A stretch of DNA of 64,000 bases from Cryobacterium sp. SO1 (GTDB lineage: Bacteria > Actinomycetota > Actinomycetes > Actinomycetales > Microbacteriaceae). The DNA is taken from the NCBI RefSeq assembly GCF_004210215.2, contig NZ_CP067394.1, positions 992,001-1,056,000 of the forward strand, written 5' to 3'. Both the position numbers and the translations under genes were made by a program. The notes below the pieces were generated by a model that made no database searches, had not been told where the DNA came from, and was given only the letters and a program-made list of their open reading frames with translations. Positions 45,212 through 53,050 of the stretch are shown here, piece by piece; positions within the stretch are counted from its first letter, which is position 1; the number at the start of each line of letters is the position of its first letter.

Positions 45212-45406
45212 CTAGTTGATGTAGATCAACCAAGGATTGCTGCTGACTGACTCACTGTCCGTCATGTCCGAGTAGCCGGCGTACTGCACCGGGTTACACG
45301 TGAACGCATCGGTGTCACGATCGAAGGTGTCGACATGGACGACGGTGTTGCCGCCATGCTCACCGGCCAGGTCAAGCAGCCTCTCGACGAGCTCGAAGAT
45401 CGTCAC
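45212..45406 (-). CDS. Small phage protein of pair A, 64 aa
   Basis: Starts at GTG 45406, MTIFELVERLLDLAGEHGGN, then TVVHVDTFDRDTDAFTCNPV. It is clearly related to the 59-aa gene at 45619-45798 (TLAELIEQLTELAAVHGGDT). Its start overlaps the stop of the 49-aa gene (GTGA), exactly as in the related pair. The function is unknown. Confidence 0.6.
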   Translation of the reverse strand: MTIFELVERLLDLAGEHGGNTVVHVDTFDRDTDAFTCNPVQYAGYSDMTDSESVSSNPWLIYIN

Positions 45407-45552
45407 GCGTTGTCGACCAGTTCGACGCCGAACGCGTAGTCGACGCCCTCGTGGGTGATCCGCCCGCGGTCTGGCGTGGCGTTGGATTCGTCGGCAACCT
45501 GTAGGTCAACGATCCGGATGTATGCGGTATTGTGTTCTGCTGTGTCGGTCAT
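45403..45552 (-). CDS. Small phage protein of pair A, 49 aa
   Basis: Starts at ATG 45552 behind the repeated CGCTCAGAGGGA leader. It reads MTDTAEHNTAYIRIVDLQVA and DESNATPDRGRITHEGVDYA, related along its length to the 69-aa gene at 46333-46542 (VYVKIDDIQVADATNTTPDR). It is a compact beta-type protein with no known role. Confidence 0.6.
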   Translation of the reverse strand: MTDTAEHNTAYIRIVDLQVADESNATPDRGRITHEGVDYAFGVELVDNA

Positions 45553-45618
45553 TGTTGCTCCCTCTGAGCGGTTAAAGCGAAACGGCCGTCGTGGTAAGGG
45601 CCGTGAAGGTTGGGCTGG

Positions 45619-45798
45619 TTAGCCAGCGCTGATGACGACGCCTGAGCCCGCACCTATGCGGCTGGACCAGGACTGGAACTCAGCCGAGTGAACATGGTTA
45701 AGGTCGATGTCGCCATAAGGGATGGCCCATACGACTGTGTCCCCACCATGCACAGCTGCCAGTTCGGTCAGCTGCTCGATGAGCTCGGCGAGAGTCAC
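45619..45798 (-). CDS. Small phage protein of pair B, 59 aa
   Basis: Starts at GTG 45798, VTLAELIEQLTELAAVHGGD then TVVWAIPYGDIDLNHVHSAE. It is a paralogue of the 64-aa gene at 45212-45406. It overlaps the stop of the 75-aa gene (GTGA). Confidence 0.6.
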   Translation of the reverse strand: MTLAELIEQLTELAAVHGGDTVVWAIPYGDIDLNHVHSAEFQSWSSRIGAGSGVVISAG

Positions 45799-46022
45799 TT
45801 GACGATCCAATTGAGAATCTGCACGAAGGGGCGGCGTAGGTAGGAGATGAGCCGGCACCATGCGACAGCGGCCGGGTAGTTCTTCCAGGCCTCGGTTGCG
45901 TGCGGTCGAGGCCGTAGAACCCGTTGGCGAAGGCACAGGAAGACAACGAGTATGTACGCCCACTGGAGCAGAAGGACGGGCCAGAAGCGAGGGTCCGCCA
46001 TGGCGAGCTCCCACTGGCTCAT
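45795..46022 (-). CDS. Small membrane protein, 75 aa
   Basis: MSQWELAMADPRFWPVLLLQ begins a single membrane segment (WPVLLLQWAYILVVFLCLRQ), followed by a basic tail with aromatic residues (LISYLRRPFVQILNWIVK). Overlaps its neighbours by 4 bp on each side. Small phage membrane proteins of this kind can act in exclusion or lysis control, but no evidence settles this. Confidence 0.6.
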   Translation of the reverse strand: MSQWELAMADPRFWPVLLLQWAYILVVFLCLRQRVLRPRPHATEAWKNYPAAVAWCRLISYLRRPFVQILNWIVK

Positions 46023-46336
46023 GCTCTGACTCCCTTGGCCAGTTCAGCGGTGAGCCGAACGACCCGGAACTCGTCACCGGGGCGGGCGAAGCTGCTGTTA
46101 TTGAGGTCGTGGCACCAAGCAGCGGCCGCGGCGGAGTGCGTGAACGTTTCCGCCAGGTGGACGAAAAGGCCGAAGCCGTCCGCGTTACTGAGTGCCATAA
46201 CGTGCTCATGCCAGTGGGCGGCTGTCTGTGCGGCCTCAGCGGTGTTGAAGCTTGGAACGCACCCCATGAGTACGCCATATTCGACGTGCGGCGTGGAGAG
46301 GTCCAGCAGCTCACCATCCGGCGAGCTAAAGCTCAT
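46019..46336 (-). CDS. Phage protein of unknown function, 105 aa
   Basis: Reads MSFSSPDGELLDLSTPHVEY and contains FNTAEAAQTAAHWHEHVMAL and a final EFRVVRLTAELAKGVRA. It is a soluble alpha/beta-type protein. It is coupled by ATGA overlaps to the 69-aa and 75-aa genes. No family is recognised. Confidence 0.6.
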   Translation of the reverse strand: MSFSSPDGELLDLSTPHVEYGVLMGCVPSFNTAEAAQTAAHWHEHVMALSNADGFGLFVHLAETFTHSAAAAAWCHDLNNSSFARPGDEFRVVRLTAELAKGVRA

Positions 46337-46542
46337 TCGGCATCACCTTGAGCCTCGAAGCGCTGGGCGACGCGGTCGACGTCACGCTTGAAGCGCTTCT
46401 CGGGGTCTACGACCTCCACGCGGAACGTGTACCCGACGCCGTCGTGTTTGATCAGCGCGCGGTCGGGCGTCGTGTTGGTTGCGTCGGCCACCTGGATGTC
46501 GTCGATCTTGACGTAGACGGTGGCGAGTTCTGTTGCTGGCAT
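46333..46542 (-). CDS. Small phage protein of pair B, 69 aa
   Basis: Starts at ATG 46542 behind the repeated leader (GCTCAGAGGGA). MPATELATVYVKIDDIQVAD and TPDRALIKHDGVGYTFRVEV are shared in pattern with the 49-aa gene of pair A; the last 20 residues are an added charged helix. Longer upstream frames cover hairpin DNA and are rejected. It is first in a four-gene chain with 4-bp overlaps. Confidence 0.6.
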   Translation of the reverse strand: MPATELATVYVKIDDIQVADATNTTPDRALIKHDGVGYTFRVEVVDPEKRFKRDVDRVAQRFEAQGDAE

Positions 46543-46592
46543 TGCGGGCTCCCTCTGAGCTCCGGGTAGTGCGCGGTATTTGGGTGGAAGGT

Positions 46593-46635
46593 GAACGGCC
46601 GGGTGCACTGGCAAGAAGCAGCACAGCCGGCCGTT
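46593..46635. terminator. Hairpin GAACGGCCGG / CCGGCCGTTC
   Basis: Perfect 10-bp arms with a 23-nt loop, upstream of the pair B leader. Confidence 0.4.
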
Positions 46636-46639
46636 CAGG

Positions 46640-46675
46640 GCCGGCAGCACACCAGGGGAGGGGAGTGTGCTGCCG
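46640..46675. terminator. Hairpin with 11-bp perfect stem upstream of pair B genes
   Basis: CCGGCAGCACA and TGTGCTGCCGG pair around a G-rich 14-nt loop. With the adjacent 46593-46635 hairpin it makes a strong structural barrier between this operon and DNA upstream. Confidence 0.5.
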
Positions 46676-46775
46676 GTCGTTAGCCGGTGGTGCGGATTAA
46701 TCCGCAGCTCTTCCGGCTGGTCTTGAGAAGGGGCTCTGACCCGCACACGGTGTGGCGTTGACGGCCTTGGTAGGC

Positions 46776-46782
46776 GGCCGGT
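46776..46782. repeat. Target site duplication of the IS21 element, left
   Basis: GGCCGGT, repeated exactly at 49382-49388 on the other side of the element. Confidence 0.7.
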
Positions 46783-47044
46783 TGTGTGTGATCAACTCTT
46801 TGTAGGCCGTTTCAGCACTGGAATCCTGCCAAGTTAGCGGCCGGTTTCCTGCCAAAAGAGCGCTAAGAATCAGGCCAGTCGATTCCCCTCCCAGACCTTG
46901 GATTTGGGGAAGTCGCAGAGATTGAGATCACCGGTGGCCGAGGCCCTCTTCAGTGAGCTGGAGACATGGGCCCGCCACCCCCAGATAGGTTCCTTACGGC
47001 GTAGCTACTGCCAAGCGGTCGCGCCGGAAGGAACCAGGAAGCAG

Positions 47045-48538
47045 ATGACGGTACCCATGTCCGTGCAAGAAAATATCAGAACACTCGACTCCCACGGAAT
47101 CCCGGGCCGGGAAATCGCCCGCCGGTTGGGAGTCAGCCGCGACGCGGTGGTCAAATACGCCGGGCAACACGATTACTCACCGAAGCCGCCGGTGCCGGTG
47201 GCCCGGCCGACTGGCTCGGCGATGACCGGGTTCGAAGCGACCGTGGAGAAGTGGTTGGGTGAGGACCAGCGCCGGCCGCGCAAGCAACGCCACACAGCCA
47301 AACGGGTCTTTGACCGGTTGGTCGCCGAGCAGGCCTTCGGCGGGAGTTATTCGCCGGTGCAACGTTTCGTGAAGAAGTGGAATGCCCTCCACCGTCAGGC
47401 TGGTGAGGGCTTCACTGAATTGGTCTGGCCGGCTGGCACTGCGCAGGTCGACTTCGGGCAGGCCGAGGCCATCATCGGTGGGATCCGGCAGGTCCTACAC
47501 ATCTTCGTCGTCACGTTCCCGTTCTCGAACATGCGCTTTGTTCAGGCTTACCGTGGCGAAACCGCCGAGTGCGTCTGCCACGGACTGCGCACCGTGTTCG
47601 ACCACATCGGCGCCGCGCCCCGGCACTTGGTCTTTGATAACGCCACCGGCATCGGACGACGCGTGGGCACCAAGGTGGTTGAGACCAAACTGTTCGGCGC
47701 GTTCAAACTGCACTACCGATCGGAGTCCCGTTACTGCAATCCGTACTCCGGCAACGAGAAGGGCAACGTGGAAAACGCGGTCGGGTTCCTCCGCCGGAAC
47801 CTGATGGTCCCCGAACCCGAGGCGGCCACGCTGCAGGGCCTGAACGACGTGCTGATGGCCCGGTGCATGGCGTTGGCTGAGGCCACGCACTACCGGAAAG
47901 GACTGCCCATCAGCGAACTCTTCGCCCAAGACGTCGCCGCGTCTCTGGCGCTGCCCGGAGTCGGGTTCGACCCGGTGCGTTACGAGTCCCGCACTGCCGA
48001 CAAGACCGGGAACCTGCTCATTGACGGGAACACCTACGCGGCCGGGTCCTCCTTCCACAGCCGCACCCTCACCGTCGGGTTACGCCACGACGTCGTCGAG
48101 ATCCTCGACGAGCACGCCACGCCCGTCTGCTCCTTCCCGCGCGCCTTCGGCCGGCAGACGGAGACGATCTTCGAACCGGCGTCACTGCTGCCGTTGCTGG
48201 TGACCAAGCCCGGAGCCTGGGGGCATTCCCAGCTGCGGCCTCTGGTCCCCGAGCCGGTGCGCGACTGGCTCGACAAAGCCACGGCCACTAATCGGCGAAG
48301 GCTGCTCAACGCCGTCGATGCCGCCTCGGGATCGGCCGGGTTCGACGCCGCCATCACTGCTGCGCACTTGCTCATCCAGCGCGGAGACGCCCCCGAGATC
48401 GCCGCGTTGGGCATGCTCGCCCGGCGCCTGGCCGACGGGACCGCCCCGGCGGCGGAGAACGTGGACTTGAGTGTTTATGACATCTTCACCACCGACGCCT
48501 TCACCACCGTGAACACGCTGACGGGAGAGATCGCGTGA
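47045..48538 (+). CDS. istA: IS21-family transposase
   Basis: A 497-residue DDE transposase. The N-terminal HTH is REIARRLGVSRDAVVKYAGQ. The catalytic triad lies in AQVDFGQAE (about 135), HLVFDNATG (about 197) and KGNVENAVG (about 243). ATG 47045 has AGGAAG upstream; the frame is open further back to 46898 but lacks a site there. It overlaps istB by 4 bp. Confidence 0.88.
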   Translation: MTVPMSVQENIRTLDSHGIPGREIARRLGVSRDAVVKYAGQHDYSPKPPVPVARPTGSAMTGFEATVEKWLGEDQRRPRKQRHTAKRVFDRLVAEQAFGGSYSPVQRFVKKWNALHRQAGEGFTELVWPAGTAQVDFGQAEAIIGGIRQVLHIFVVTFPFSNMRFVQAYRGETAECVCHGLRTVFDHIGAAPRHLVFDNATGIGRRVGTKVVETKLFGAFKLHYRSESRYCNPYSGNEKGNVENAVGFLRRNLMVPEPEAATLQGLNDVLMARCMALAEATHYRKGLPISELFAQDVAASLALPGVGFDPVRYESRTADKTGNLLIDGNTYAAGSSFHSRTLTVGLRHDVVEILDEHATPVCSFPRAFGRQTETIFEPASLLPLLVTKPGAWGHSQLRPLVPEPVRDWLDKATATNRRRLLNAVDAASGSAGFDAAITAAHLLIQRGDAPEIAALGMLARRLADGTAPAAENVDLSVYDIFTTDAFTTVNTLTGEIA

Positions 48539-49266
48539 GCCTCGTCACCGTTCAGGACATCATCGAGACCGGCCGGCAGGCATCGCTGACGAACACCGTG
48601 CTGGCCGAATGGGCCGAGAAAGGCACCCCGAAACAACGTGAGTACCTGCACGGCATGCTCCTCGCCGAGCACGAATCCCGGCAAGCCTCACGCCGCCAAC
48701 GACTACTCAGCGCCGCCCGACTACCAGCGCTGAAATCACTGACAGGTTTCGACTACTCCAGCGTCAAGTTCCCCGAGGACTACGGCCGAGAAGAACTGAC
48801 GTCGCTGGAGTTCATCGACCGAGCCGAGGACCTCGTCCTCTACGGCGATGTCGGCACCGGCAAAACCCACCTCGCCAGCGCCCTGGTCGCTGCCGCCTGC
48901 CGCGAGGGAATCCCGGCACGCTTCTTCACCACCTCGTCACTGGTCATGCAGCTGCGCCGCGCCAAAGATGAAGGCCGCCTCGATCGGGAGCTGGCCAACA
49001 TAGCCAAAAACCGGCTCCTCGCAATCGATGAATTTGGCTACCTACCGATCGATACCGAGGGTGCCCGACTCCTGTTCCAGGTCATCGCGGACGGTTATGA
49101 AAAAAGAAGCTTGATCATCACCACAAACCTCGAGTTCTCCCGTTGGGGCACGGTATTCGGCGACGACAACATGGCCGCAGCCGTCATCGACCGCATCGTC
49201 CACCACGGCCGGCTCCTGCAGTTCCGCGGCGAGTCCTACCGCGTGAAACACGCCCTCATGAAATAG
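48535..49266 (+). CDS. istB: IS21-family helper ATPase
   Basis: A 243-residue AAA+ ATPase that assists IstA. Walker A YGDVGTGKTH (about 100-109) and Walker B LLAIDEFGYLPID (about 160) are clear, with the DnaC-like sensor region TTNLEFSRWGTVFGDDNMAA. GTG start overlaps the istA stop (GTGA), the usual IS21 coupling. Confidence 0.9.
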   Translation: MSLVTVQDIIETGRQASLTNTVLAEWAEKGTPKQREYLHGMLLAEHESRQASRRQRLLSAARLPALKSLTGFDYSSVKFPEDYGREELTSLEFIDRAEDLVLYGDVGTGKTHLASALVAAACREGIPARFFTTSSLVMQLRRAKDEGRLDRELANIAKNRLLAIDEFGYLPIDTEGARLLFQVIADGYEKRSLIITTNLEFSRWGTVFGDDNMAAAVIDRIVHHGRLLQFRGESYRVKHALMK

Positions 49267-49381
49267 CCCGGGCCGCCCAAAAACCGGCCGTTCAGGCCGC
49301 CTTGCTCAAATGGCCGGAAACAGTGCCGAACTGGCCGGTTAATTAGCGCTGAAATGGCCGGCTTCAAGTTGACAAAACACA

Positions 49382-49388
49382 GGCCGGT
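49382..49388. repeat. Target site duplication of the IS21 element, right
   Basis: GGCCGGT, identical to 46776-46782. Confidence 0.7.
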
Positions 49389-49547
49389 GCTCAAAGGTGG
49401 GGTTGTGGCGACGTCTGCTGCGCCGACCATCCTCGGGGTCGATGTCAGGCAATCTGTCGGCGGGGCGCTGTGCGCAGGTCAGAGGGCATGTGGGAAGCCC
49501 ACCGCATCGGTGGCCGGTGTGGGTTGACGATGCGGTGGGCTAGTGGC

Positions 49548-50324
49548 CTATGCGGCCTGGCGGTTCTTGATGGGATCGTGCAGCTTGGTGGTGGTGCGGA
49601 TCGCGGTGCCGCAGTTGCGGCATTTGTACCGGTCGTACGCCTGGTGCAGTGTGCGGTAGATGCCGGTGTACTCGTGCGGGCCGTCCTGGCCGCAGTTGCT
49701 GCAGGCGTCCGGCTTGCCGGTCCACATGCCGATGTGGGGGTGACTCTTGATCCACGGGCGGAGCCGGTCGTAGAGAGCTTCGGTGAGCTTGACGTCCTGG
49801 CGGTTGTACCTCTCCATGAGGCGCCACGCTTTCGCGTCTCCGGCCATGCAGTCGATCCAGAGTTGGAAGCCGGTGTGCGACGTCTTGCCGCCCAGGCCGA
49901 GCTGGCTAGCCACGTGGTCGAGCTTGTTGCTCTGGAACTTGAACTGCGAGCGTGCGACCTGCAAGAGGTCGACCTGCTTGAACGGGCTCGGCGGCGTCAG
50001 ACCGGCGAGGACGAACTCACGATTGAGGTGCTTCACGTCGAAGTTCTTGCCGTTGTAGTGAACCACGATGTCGGCTTCGTCGAGTAGCTTCCAGGCTGCC
50101 AGCACCATGTCGGCGTGGCCGTCGGTGTGGTCGGAGTGGAAGCGGGTCCGCTTCTCGTGGTACCACTTGGCGGCGAACGCGAACACGGCGCCAGGCTCGA
50201 TGAGCTGGGCGAGCGAGATGTTCTGATCCCAGAGGCCCCACGTGTACGCGAGGTTGGGGCGGGTCTCGATGTCGAAGGTCAGGATCTTAACCTGACGGGC
50301 GGCCTTGCCGATGATCTCGTACAT
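49548..50324 (-). CDS. DEDD-family 3'-5' exonuclease with zinc ribbon
   Basis: A 258-residue RNase H-like nuclease. Motif I is LTFDIETRP (Asp18, Glu20), motif II is VVHYNGKNFDVKHL, and motif III is YNRQDVKLTEALY, the DEDDy form. The C-terminal end has CSNCG and CRNCG pairs, a zinc ribbon. ATG 50324 has AAGGCGG upstream. It would act in phage recombination or repair, near the helicase and origin region. Confidence 0.8.
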   Translation of the reverse strand: MYEIIGKAARQVKILTFDIETRPNLAYTWGLWDQNISLAQLIEPGAVFAFAAKWYHEKRTRFHSDHTDGHADMVLAAWKLLDEADIVVHYNGKNFDVKHLNREFVLAGLTPPSPFKQVDLLQVARSQFKFQSNKLDHVASQLGLGGKTSHTGFQLWIDCMAGDAKAWRLMERYNRQDVKLTEALYDRLRPWIKSHPHIGMWTGKPDACSNCGQDGPHEYTGIYRTLHQAYDRYKCRNCGTAIRTTTKLHDPIKNRQAA

Positions 50325-50328
50325 GCGC

Positions 50329-50565
50329 TTACGCCGCCTTCCGGATCGGAAGTGAGCTGTCATGTCGGTGCTGCCAGATTGTGGTTAGGCCGGCTGAGAA
50401 TCCGTTGGCGAGTAGCGCGTCGCGGATGGCCTGCACCGGCGTGGCCGGATTGGCGATGTGTGCCCGCAGCTGGCGCGCCGACTTGGCATCGAGTGTCTCG
50501 ATGTAGGCCTCGATCTTGCCTACGGTACCGACGCGTGGGCCGGAAGAAATGAGTGATTCGTACAT
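50329..50565 (-). CDS. Small phage protein, possible DNA-binding, 78 aa
   Basis: MYESLISSGPRVGTVGKIEA followed by helical LDAKSARQLRAHIANPATPV and GLTTIWQHRHDSSLPIRKAA. The last segment looks like a recognition helix (TTIWQHRH). The role is not known; it is co-transcribed with the exonuclease 5 bp away. Confidence 0.55.
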   Translation of the reverse strand: MYESLISSGPRVGTVGKIEAYIETLDAKSARQLRAHIANPATPVQAIRDALLANGFSAGLTTIWQHRHDSSLPIRKAA

Positions 50566-50731
50566 ATGCTCTGTCCCCTCCCAGAGACCTACACGAAGCT
50601 CGCATCCGAATCTGGATACACGAATCCCGTGTACTACTCATATGCGCGAGCATTCAGCAAAGGTTCGGTAAACGCCCAGGAAATTCACAGATATGAAACG
50701 CGATCGGACACACGTTTGCTGGCACGAGAAA

Positions 50732-50755
50732 ACCCCAGGCCGCGTGGCCTGGGGT
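50732..50755. terminator. Perfect intrinsic terminator between early genes
   Basis: ACCCCAGGCC and GGCCTGGGGT form a 10-bp stem with a GCGT loop, preceded by an A-run (GAGAAA). It follows the stop of the zinc-ribbon gene and would end leftward transcription from the sigma gene. Confidence 0.72.
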
Positions 50756-50782
50756 GCTCGCCATTCCCTATCCCATTTAGAC

Positions 50783-51505
50783 CTACATCGATGCAGTGAG
50801 CAAGACCATCGAAAGATCGAGCGGGAGGATGATGCCAGCCTGCCTTGCCATACGCGACCAGGCGTCGAGGCCCGCCCAGCTACCTGCGCATGCAGAGCAG
50901 GTGATCCGCTCCATCCGGTCGTCGACGATCAGTGCGCTCAGTACATATGAACCGCCGTCGCTCTTCCGTGCTTGGCATGTCGGGCAGGTGACCTTGAGTT
51001 CCACCTTCCGCGTCACCAGGAGCAAGCCGTCGGCCGCGTCGATCAGCTCCTGCAAGGAGCCCGTCATGACACGCAGGTCATCGCTCGTTACGCGTGCGGT
51101 GTTCGCCTGCGTTGTCATCCAGTCGAGCCAGTAGACGAGTGCGGCGGCCGGGTTGATCTTGCGCTGATCGGTGGCGGACGGCAGCGACGCGGCGAGGGCT
51201 TCCGTGATCCGTTTCGTGTACGGGCGCGGCTGCGCTTGCAGCTGTGCTAGGGCCCCGCGGGCCGACCGTTCGATGCGGGCGTAGAGCTCGGTTGCACCGG
51301 GGGAGATGGGGATGCGGCCGCGCTTCTCGCCACCTGAACCGCTGCCTCCGCCGAGGCTGTGGCCGCCCGCCTCAGCGACCTGCTCGATGAGTGAGGCGAG
51401 TGGTGGCCGCGGTGCTACGAGGGCGCGTACAGCGATCCTCAGGTCAGCCAGCGCGGTCTGCGTCGGTGCGAGAGTCGGTGCGGTTTCCGTCACGTTTAGC
51501 GTCAT
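50783..51505 (-). CDS. Phage protein with C-terminal zinc ribbon, 240 aa
   Basis: A mostly helical N-terminal part with a Gly/Ser linker (GGHSLGGGSGSGGEKRG), then VTCPTCQARKSDGG and ITCSACAGSW, two CxxC pairs about 33 residues apart. Proteins of this layout are common in actinophages next to sigma-like or WhiB-like genes but have no defined role. It follows the sigma-like gene by 9 bp in the same direction. Confidence 0.6.
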   Translation of the reverse strand: MTLNVTETAPTLAPTQTALADLRIAVRALVAPRPPLASLIEQVAEAGGHSLGGGSGSGGEKRGRIPISPGATELYARIERSARGALAQLQAQPRPYTKRITEALAASLPSATDQRKINPAAALVYWLDWMTTQANTARVTSDDLRVMTGSLQELIDAADGLLLVTRKVELKVTCPTCQARKSDGGSYVLSALIVDDRMERITCSACAGSWAGLDAWSRMARQAGIILPLDLSMVLLTASM

Positions 51506-51514
51506 GGTCGCGGC

Positions 51515-52282
51515 TCAGTTCTCGAGGTAAGCGGCGAGGGAAGGGGTGCCTGCGGCGAGAGCCTGGCGTGCGCTTTCGAGGCGGCGTTTCGTGCTGCTCT
51601 CGGTGATCCCACGCAGCAAGGCGATGTCCTTCAGCTTCATAGGCCGGCTGCCATCCAACCCATAAAAGGCAATCAGGATCTCTCGGTGGTCCGACTTCAC
51701 CAGGCTCAGCGCTTCGGCAACCGCCCCTTTCAGCTCAGAAACCATAGCCAGTTCTTCCGGTCCGGCTTCCAAGCTCGGCACTACCTCTTCCAGAGTCAGG
51801 TCGTCATCCCCGCCGCCGATCGGCGCCTCCAGGCTTGACGGCCTGGGAATGGGGAGGCCGCGGCCGATGAAGCCGCGGCGCTGGTCTCGAGTCGCGAGGT
51901 CGCCGGGCATCCCAGCAAGGGCGACCGCCTCACCGTGGACCGAGTGCGAATCGACAAGGAATCGGCTGAGGGGCACTCCTTTGGCTGGGTCGAACTTCGC
52001 GAGGGCCTCGATGCAACGGACCACGGCTTCGGCTGCGCGGTCCTCGGAGGCCTGGGCGGAGGGGGAGGTGCGTGTGGCTTCGCGGGCGATCCAAGGCCAG
52101 TAGGCCGTGACGATGGCATTGCGGGCGCGGATGCCGGCGGTGCGCTCGGCCGGTGTGGCTTCGGTTCCACGGCCGGTGACCATCGTGACGATCAGCCGTG
52201 CGTGATCCTGCGGTTCGAGCTTGACCCCGTACGGCGCCGGTGCGATTGCATGGGCGGTTGGTTTGGTGGTGGTTGTGAACAT
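51515..52282 (-). CDS. Phage-encoded sigma-70-like factor
   Basis: A 255-residue protein. Residues about 45-105 match sigma region 2: RARNAIVTAYWPWIAREATR, then EDRAAEAVVRCIEALAKFDP and AKGVPLSRFL. Residues about 185-245 match region 4: AVAEALSLVKSDHREILIAF and DIALLRGITESSTKRRLESA, a helix-turn-helix. No anti-sigma or ECF cysteine motif is present. ATG 52282 has AGAGGGG upstream. A 65-bp repeated promoter element precedes it. It would redirect host RNA polymerase to phage promoters. Confidence 0.72.
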   Translation of the reverse strand: MFTTTTKPTAHAIAPAPYGVKLEPQDHARLIVTMVTGRGTEATPAERTAGIRARNAIVTAYWPWIAREATRTSPSAQASEDRAAEAVVRCIEALAKFDPAKGVPLSRFLVDSHSVHGEAVALAGMPGDLATRDQRRGFIGRGLPIPRPSSLEAPIGGGDDDLTLEEVVPSLEAGPEELAMVSELKGAVAEALSLVKSDHREILIAFYGLDGSRPMKLKDIALLRGITESSTKRRLESARQALAAGTPSLAAYLEN

Positions 52283-52324
52283 TCTGCGTGTGACCCCTCT
52301 ATCTGGTGAAGAGCCGGATGACTG

Positions 52325-52392
52325 CTTCACCACACAGAGGTGGCCGCTTGCGCAAAAACTGAGGGTATTTGCCGATATTGGTAAGAAGTATT
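52325..52392 (-). promoter_or_regulatory. Repeated early promoter element, copy A (sigma gene)
   Basis: Shares with B and C, in order, AAxTACTTC, CACCAATxTCGGCAAATACC, TTTTTGCGCA and a TxTGTG box 16 nt further. The TTTTTG and TGTGTG boxes are spaced like -35 and -10. Confidence 0.65.
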
Positions 52393-52606
52393 TTTGGGGT
52401 TCTTCGTAGGCATGCCCGGTGTTCGCTTGCGCGCGCATATATAGGGGAGAAGATCGCGCGGTGGTATTGGGCGTCAGCCACCGGCCAGTGCGCCCAAATA
52501 TGGGTGGCGCGCCAGTCTGAGTGCTCCCATTCGGCAGACGCACGCATATATCAGGTATGGATCTTGCCCGGACAGCTACCTACCGATTCGCGGAAATGTG
52601 GCTCAG

Positions 52607-52750
52607 GGTGTGTTAGGTGAGTTAGGTGAGTCCGTTTGGGAAAGTTTTTCACTCAGAATCAGAAACCGCCTGAAAAGGCCGTTTTTGGCAAAAACAATTT
52701 TCAACCATAGAAAGTCTTCAAAACAACTCACCTAACTCACCTAACACACC
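52607..52750. repeat. Inverted repeat 1: 25-bp perfect arms with AT-rich core
   Basis: Arms 52607-52631 and 52726-52750 are exact reverse complements and each holds two TTAGGTGAG units in tandem. The 94-bp spacer is A/T rich (for example TTTTTGGCAAAAACAATTTT), a plausible unwinding region. Confidence 0.8.
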
Positions 52751-52839
52751 TAAAAGAAGAAAATCAGTTCAAGAACCGCGTAATTACGCGGAAGTTGGTG
52801 TCTCGAATCTCTGCCGGATGCCCGAACGGACTCACCCTG

Positions 52840-52957
52840 GGACTCACCCTGGACTCACCTAACTCACCCTGTGGCGCAGTTTTGTGGCTTGATCGGCTCT
52901 GCCGGGAGCTCGGGGTGCCCTAGAACCGGGTGCGCTAGGTGAGTCCAGGGTGAGTCC
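52840..52957. repeat. Inverted repeat 2: 22-bp perfect arms of the same iterons
   Basis: Arms 52840-52861 (GGACTCACCCTGG then ACTCACCTA) and 52936-52957 are exact reverse complements. Additional CTCACC units lie at 52831 and 52863. Together with repeat 1 about ten CTCACC units are present. Confidence 0.8.
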
Positions 52958-52983
52958 ATCAACTCCGTGCAGCATCCGCTGGA

Positions 52984-53050
52984 AAGTACTTCACACCAAT
53001 TTCGGCAAATACCCCCGATTTTTGCGCACAGCGTCCCTTCTATGTGGCGA
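52984..53050 (+). promoter_or_regulatory. Repeated early promoter element, copy B (primase-helicase gene)
   Basis: TTTTTG at 53019-53024 and TATGTG at 53041-53046 are separated by 16 nt, with upstream sequence matching copies A and C. Confidence 0.65.

Larger units (their letters stand above)
46783..49381 (+). mobile_element. IS21-family insertion sequence, 2599 bp
   Basis: Ends are TGTGTGTGATCAAC on the left and the reverse complement of TGTGTTTTGTCAAC on the right, matching 11 of 14. Beyond, both ends carry the recurring GGCC-TTTCAGC segment typical of multiple terminal transposase sites of IS21. A 7-bp target duplication flanks it. The istA-istB pair is intact, so it may be active. It sits in a phage intergenic region. 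Confidence 0.88.

Noticed and set aside
49389..49547. Possible gene with CxxC residues read leftward through the IS21 insertion site
   Set aside because: Rejoining the flanks gives an open frame but without a plausible start codon or family pattern, so no disrupted gene is claimed.
50318..50328. TACATGCGC near the exonuclease start as another start-associated element
   Set aside because: The match is only nine bases, overlaps the start codon itself, and a normal Shine-Dalgarno site is present.
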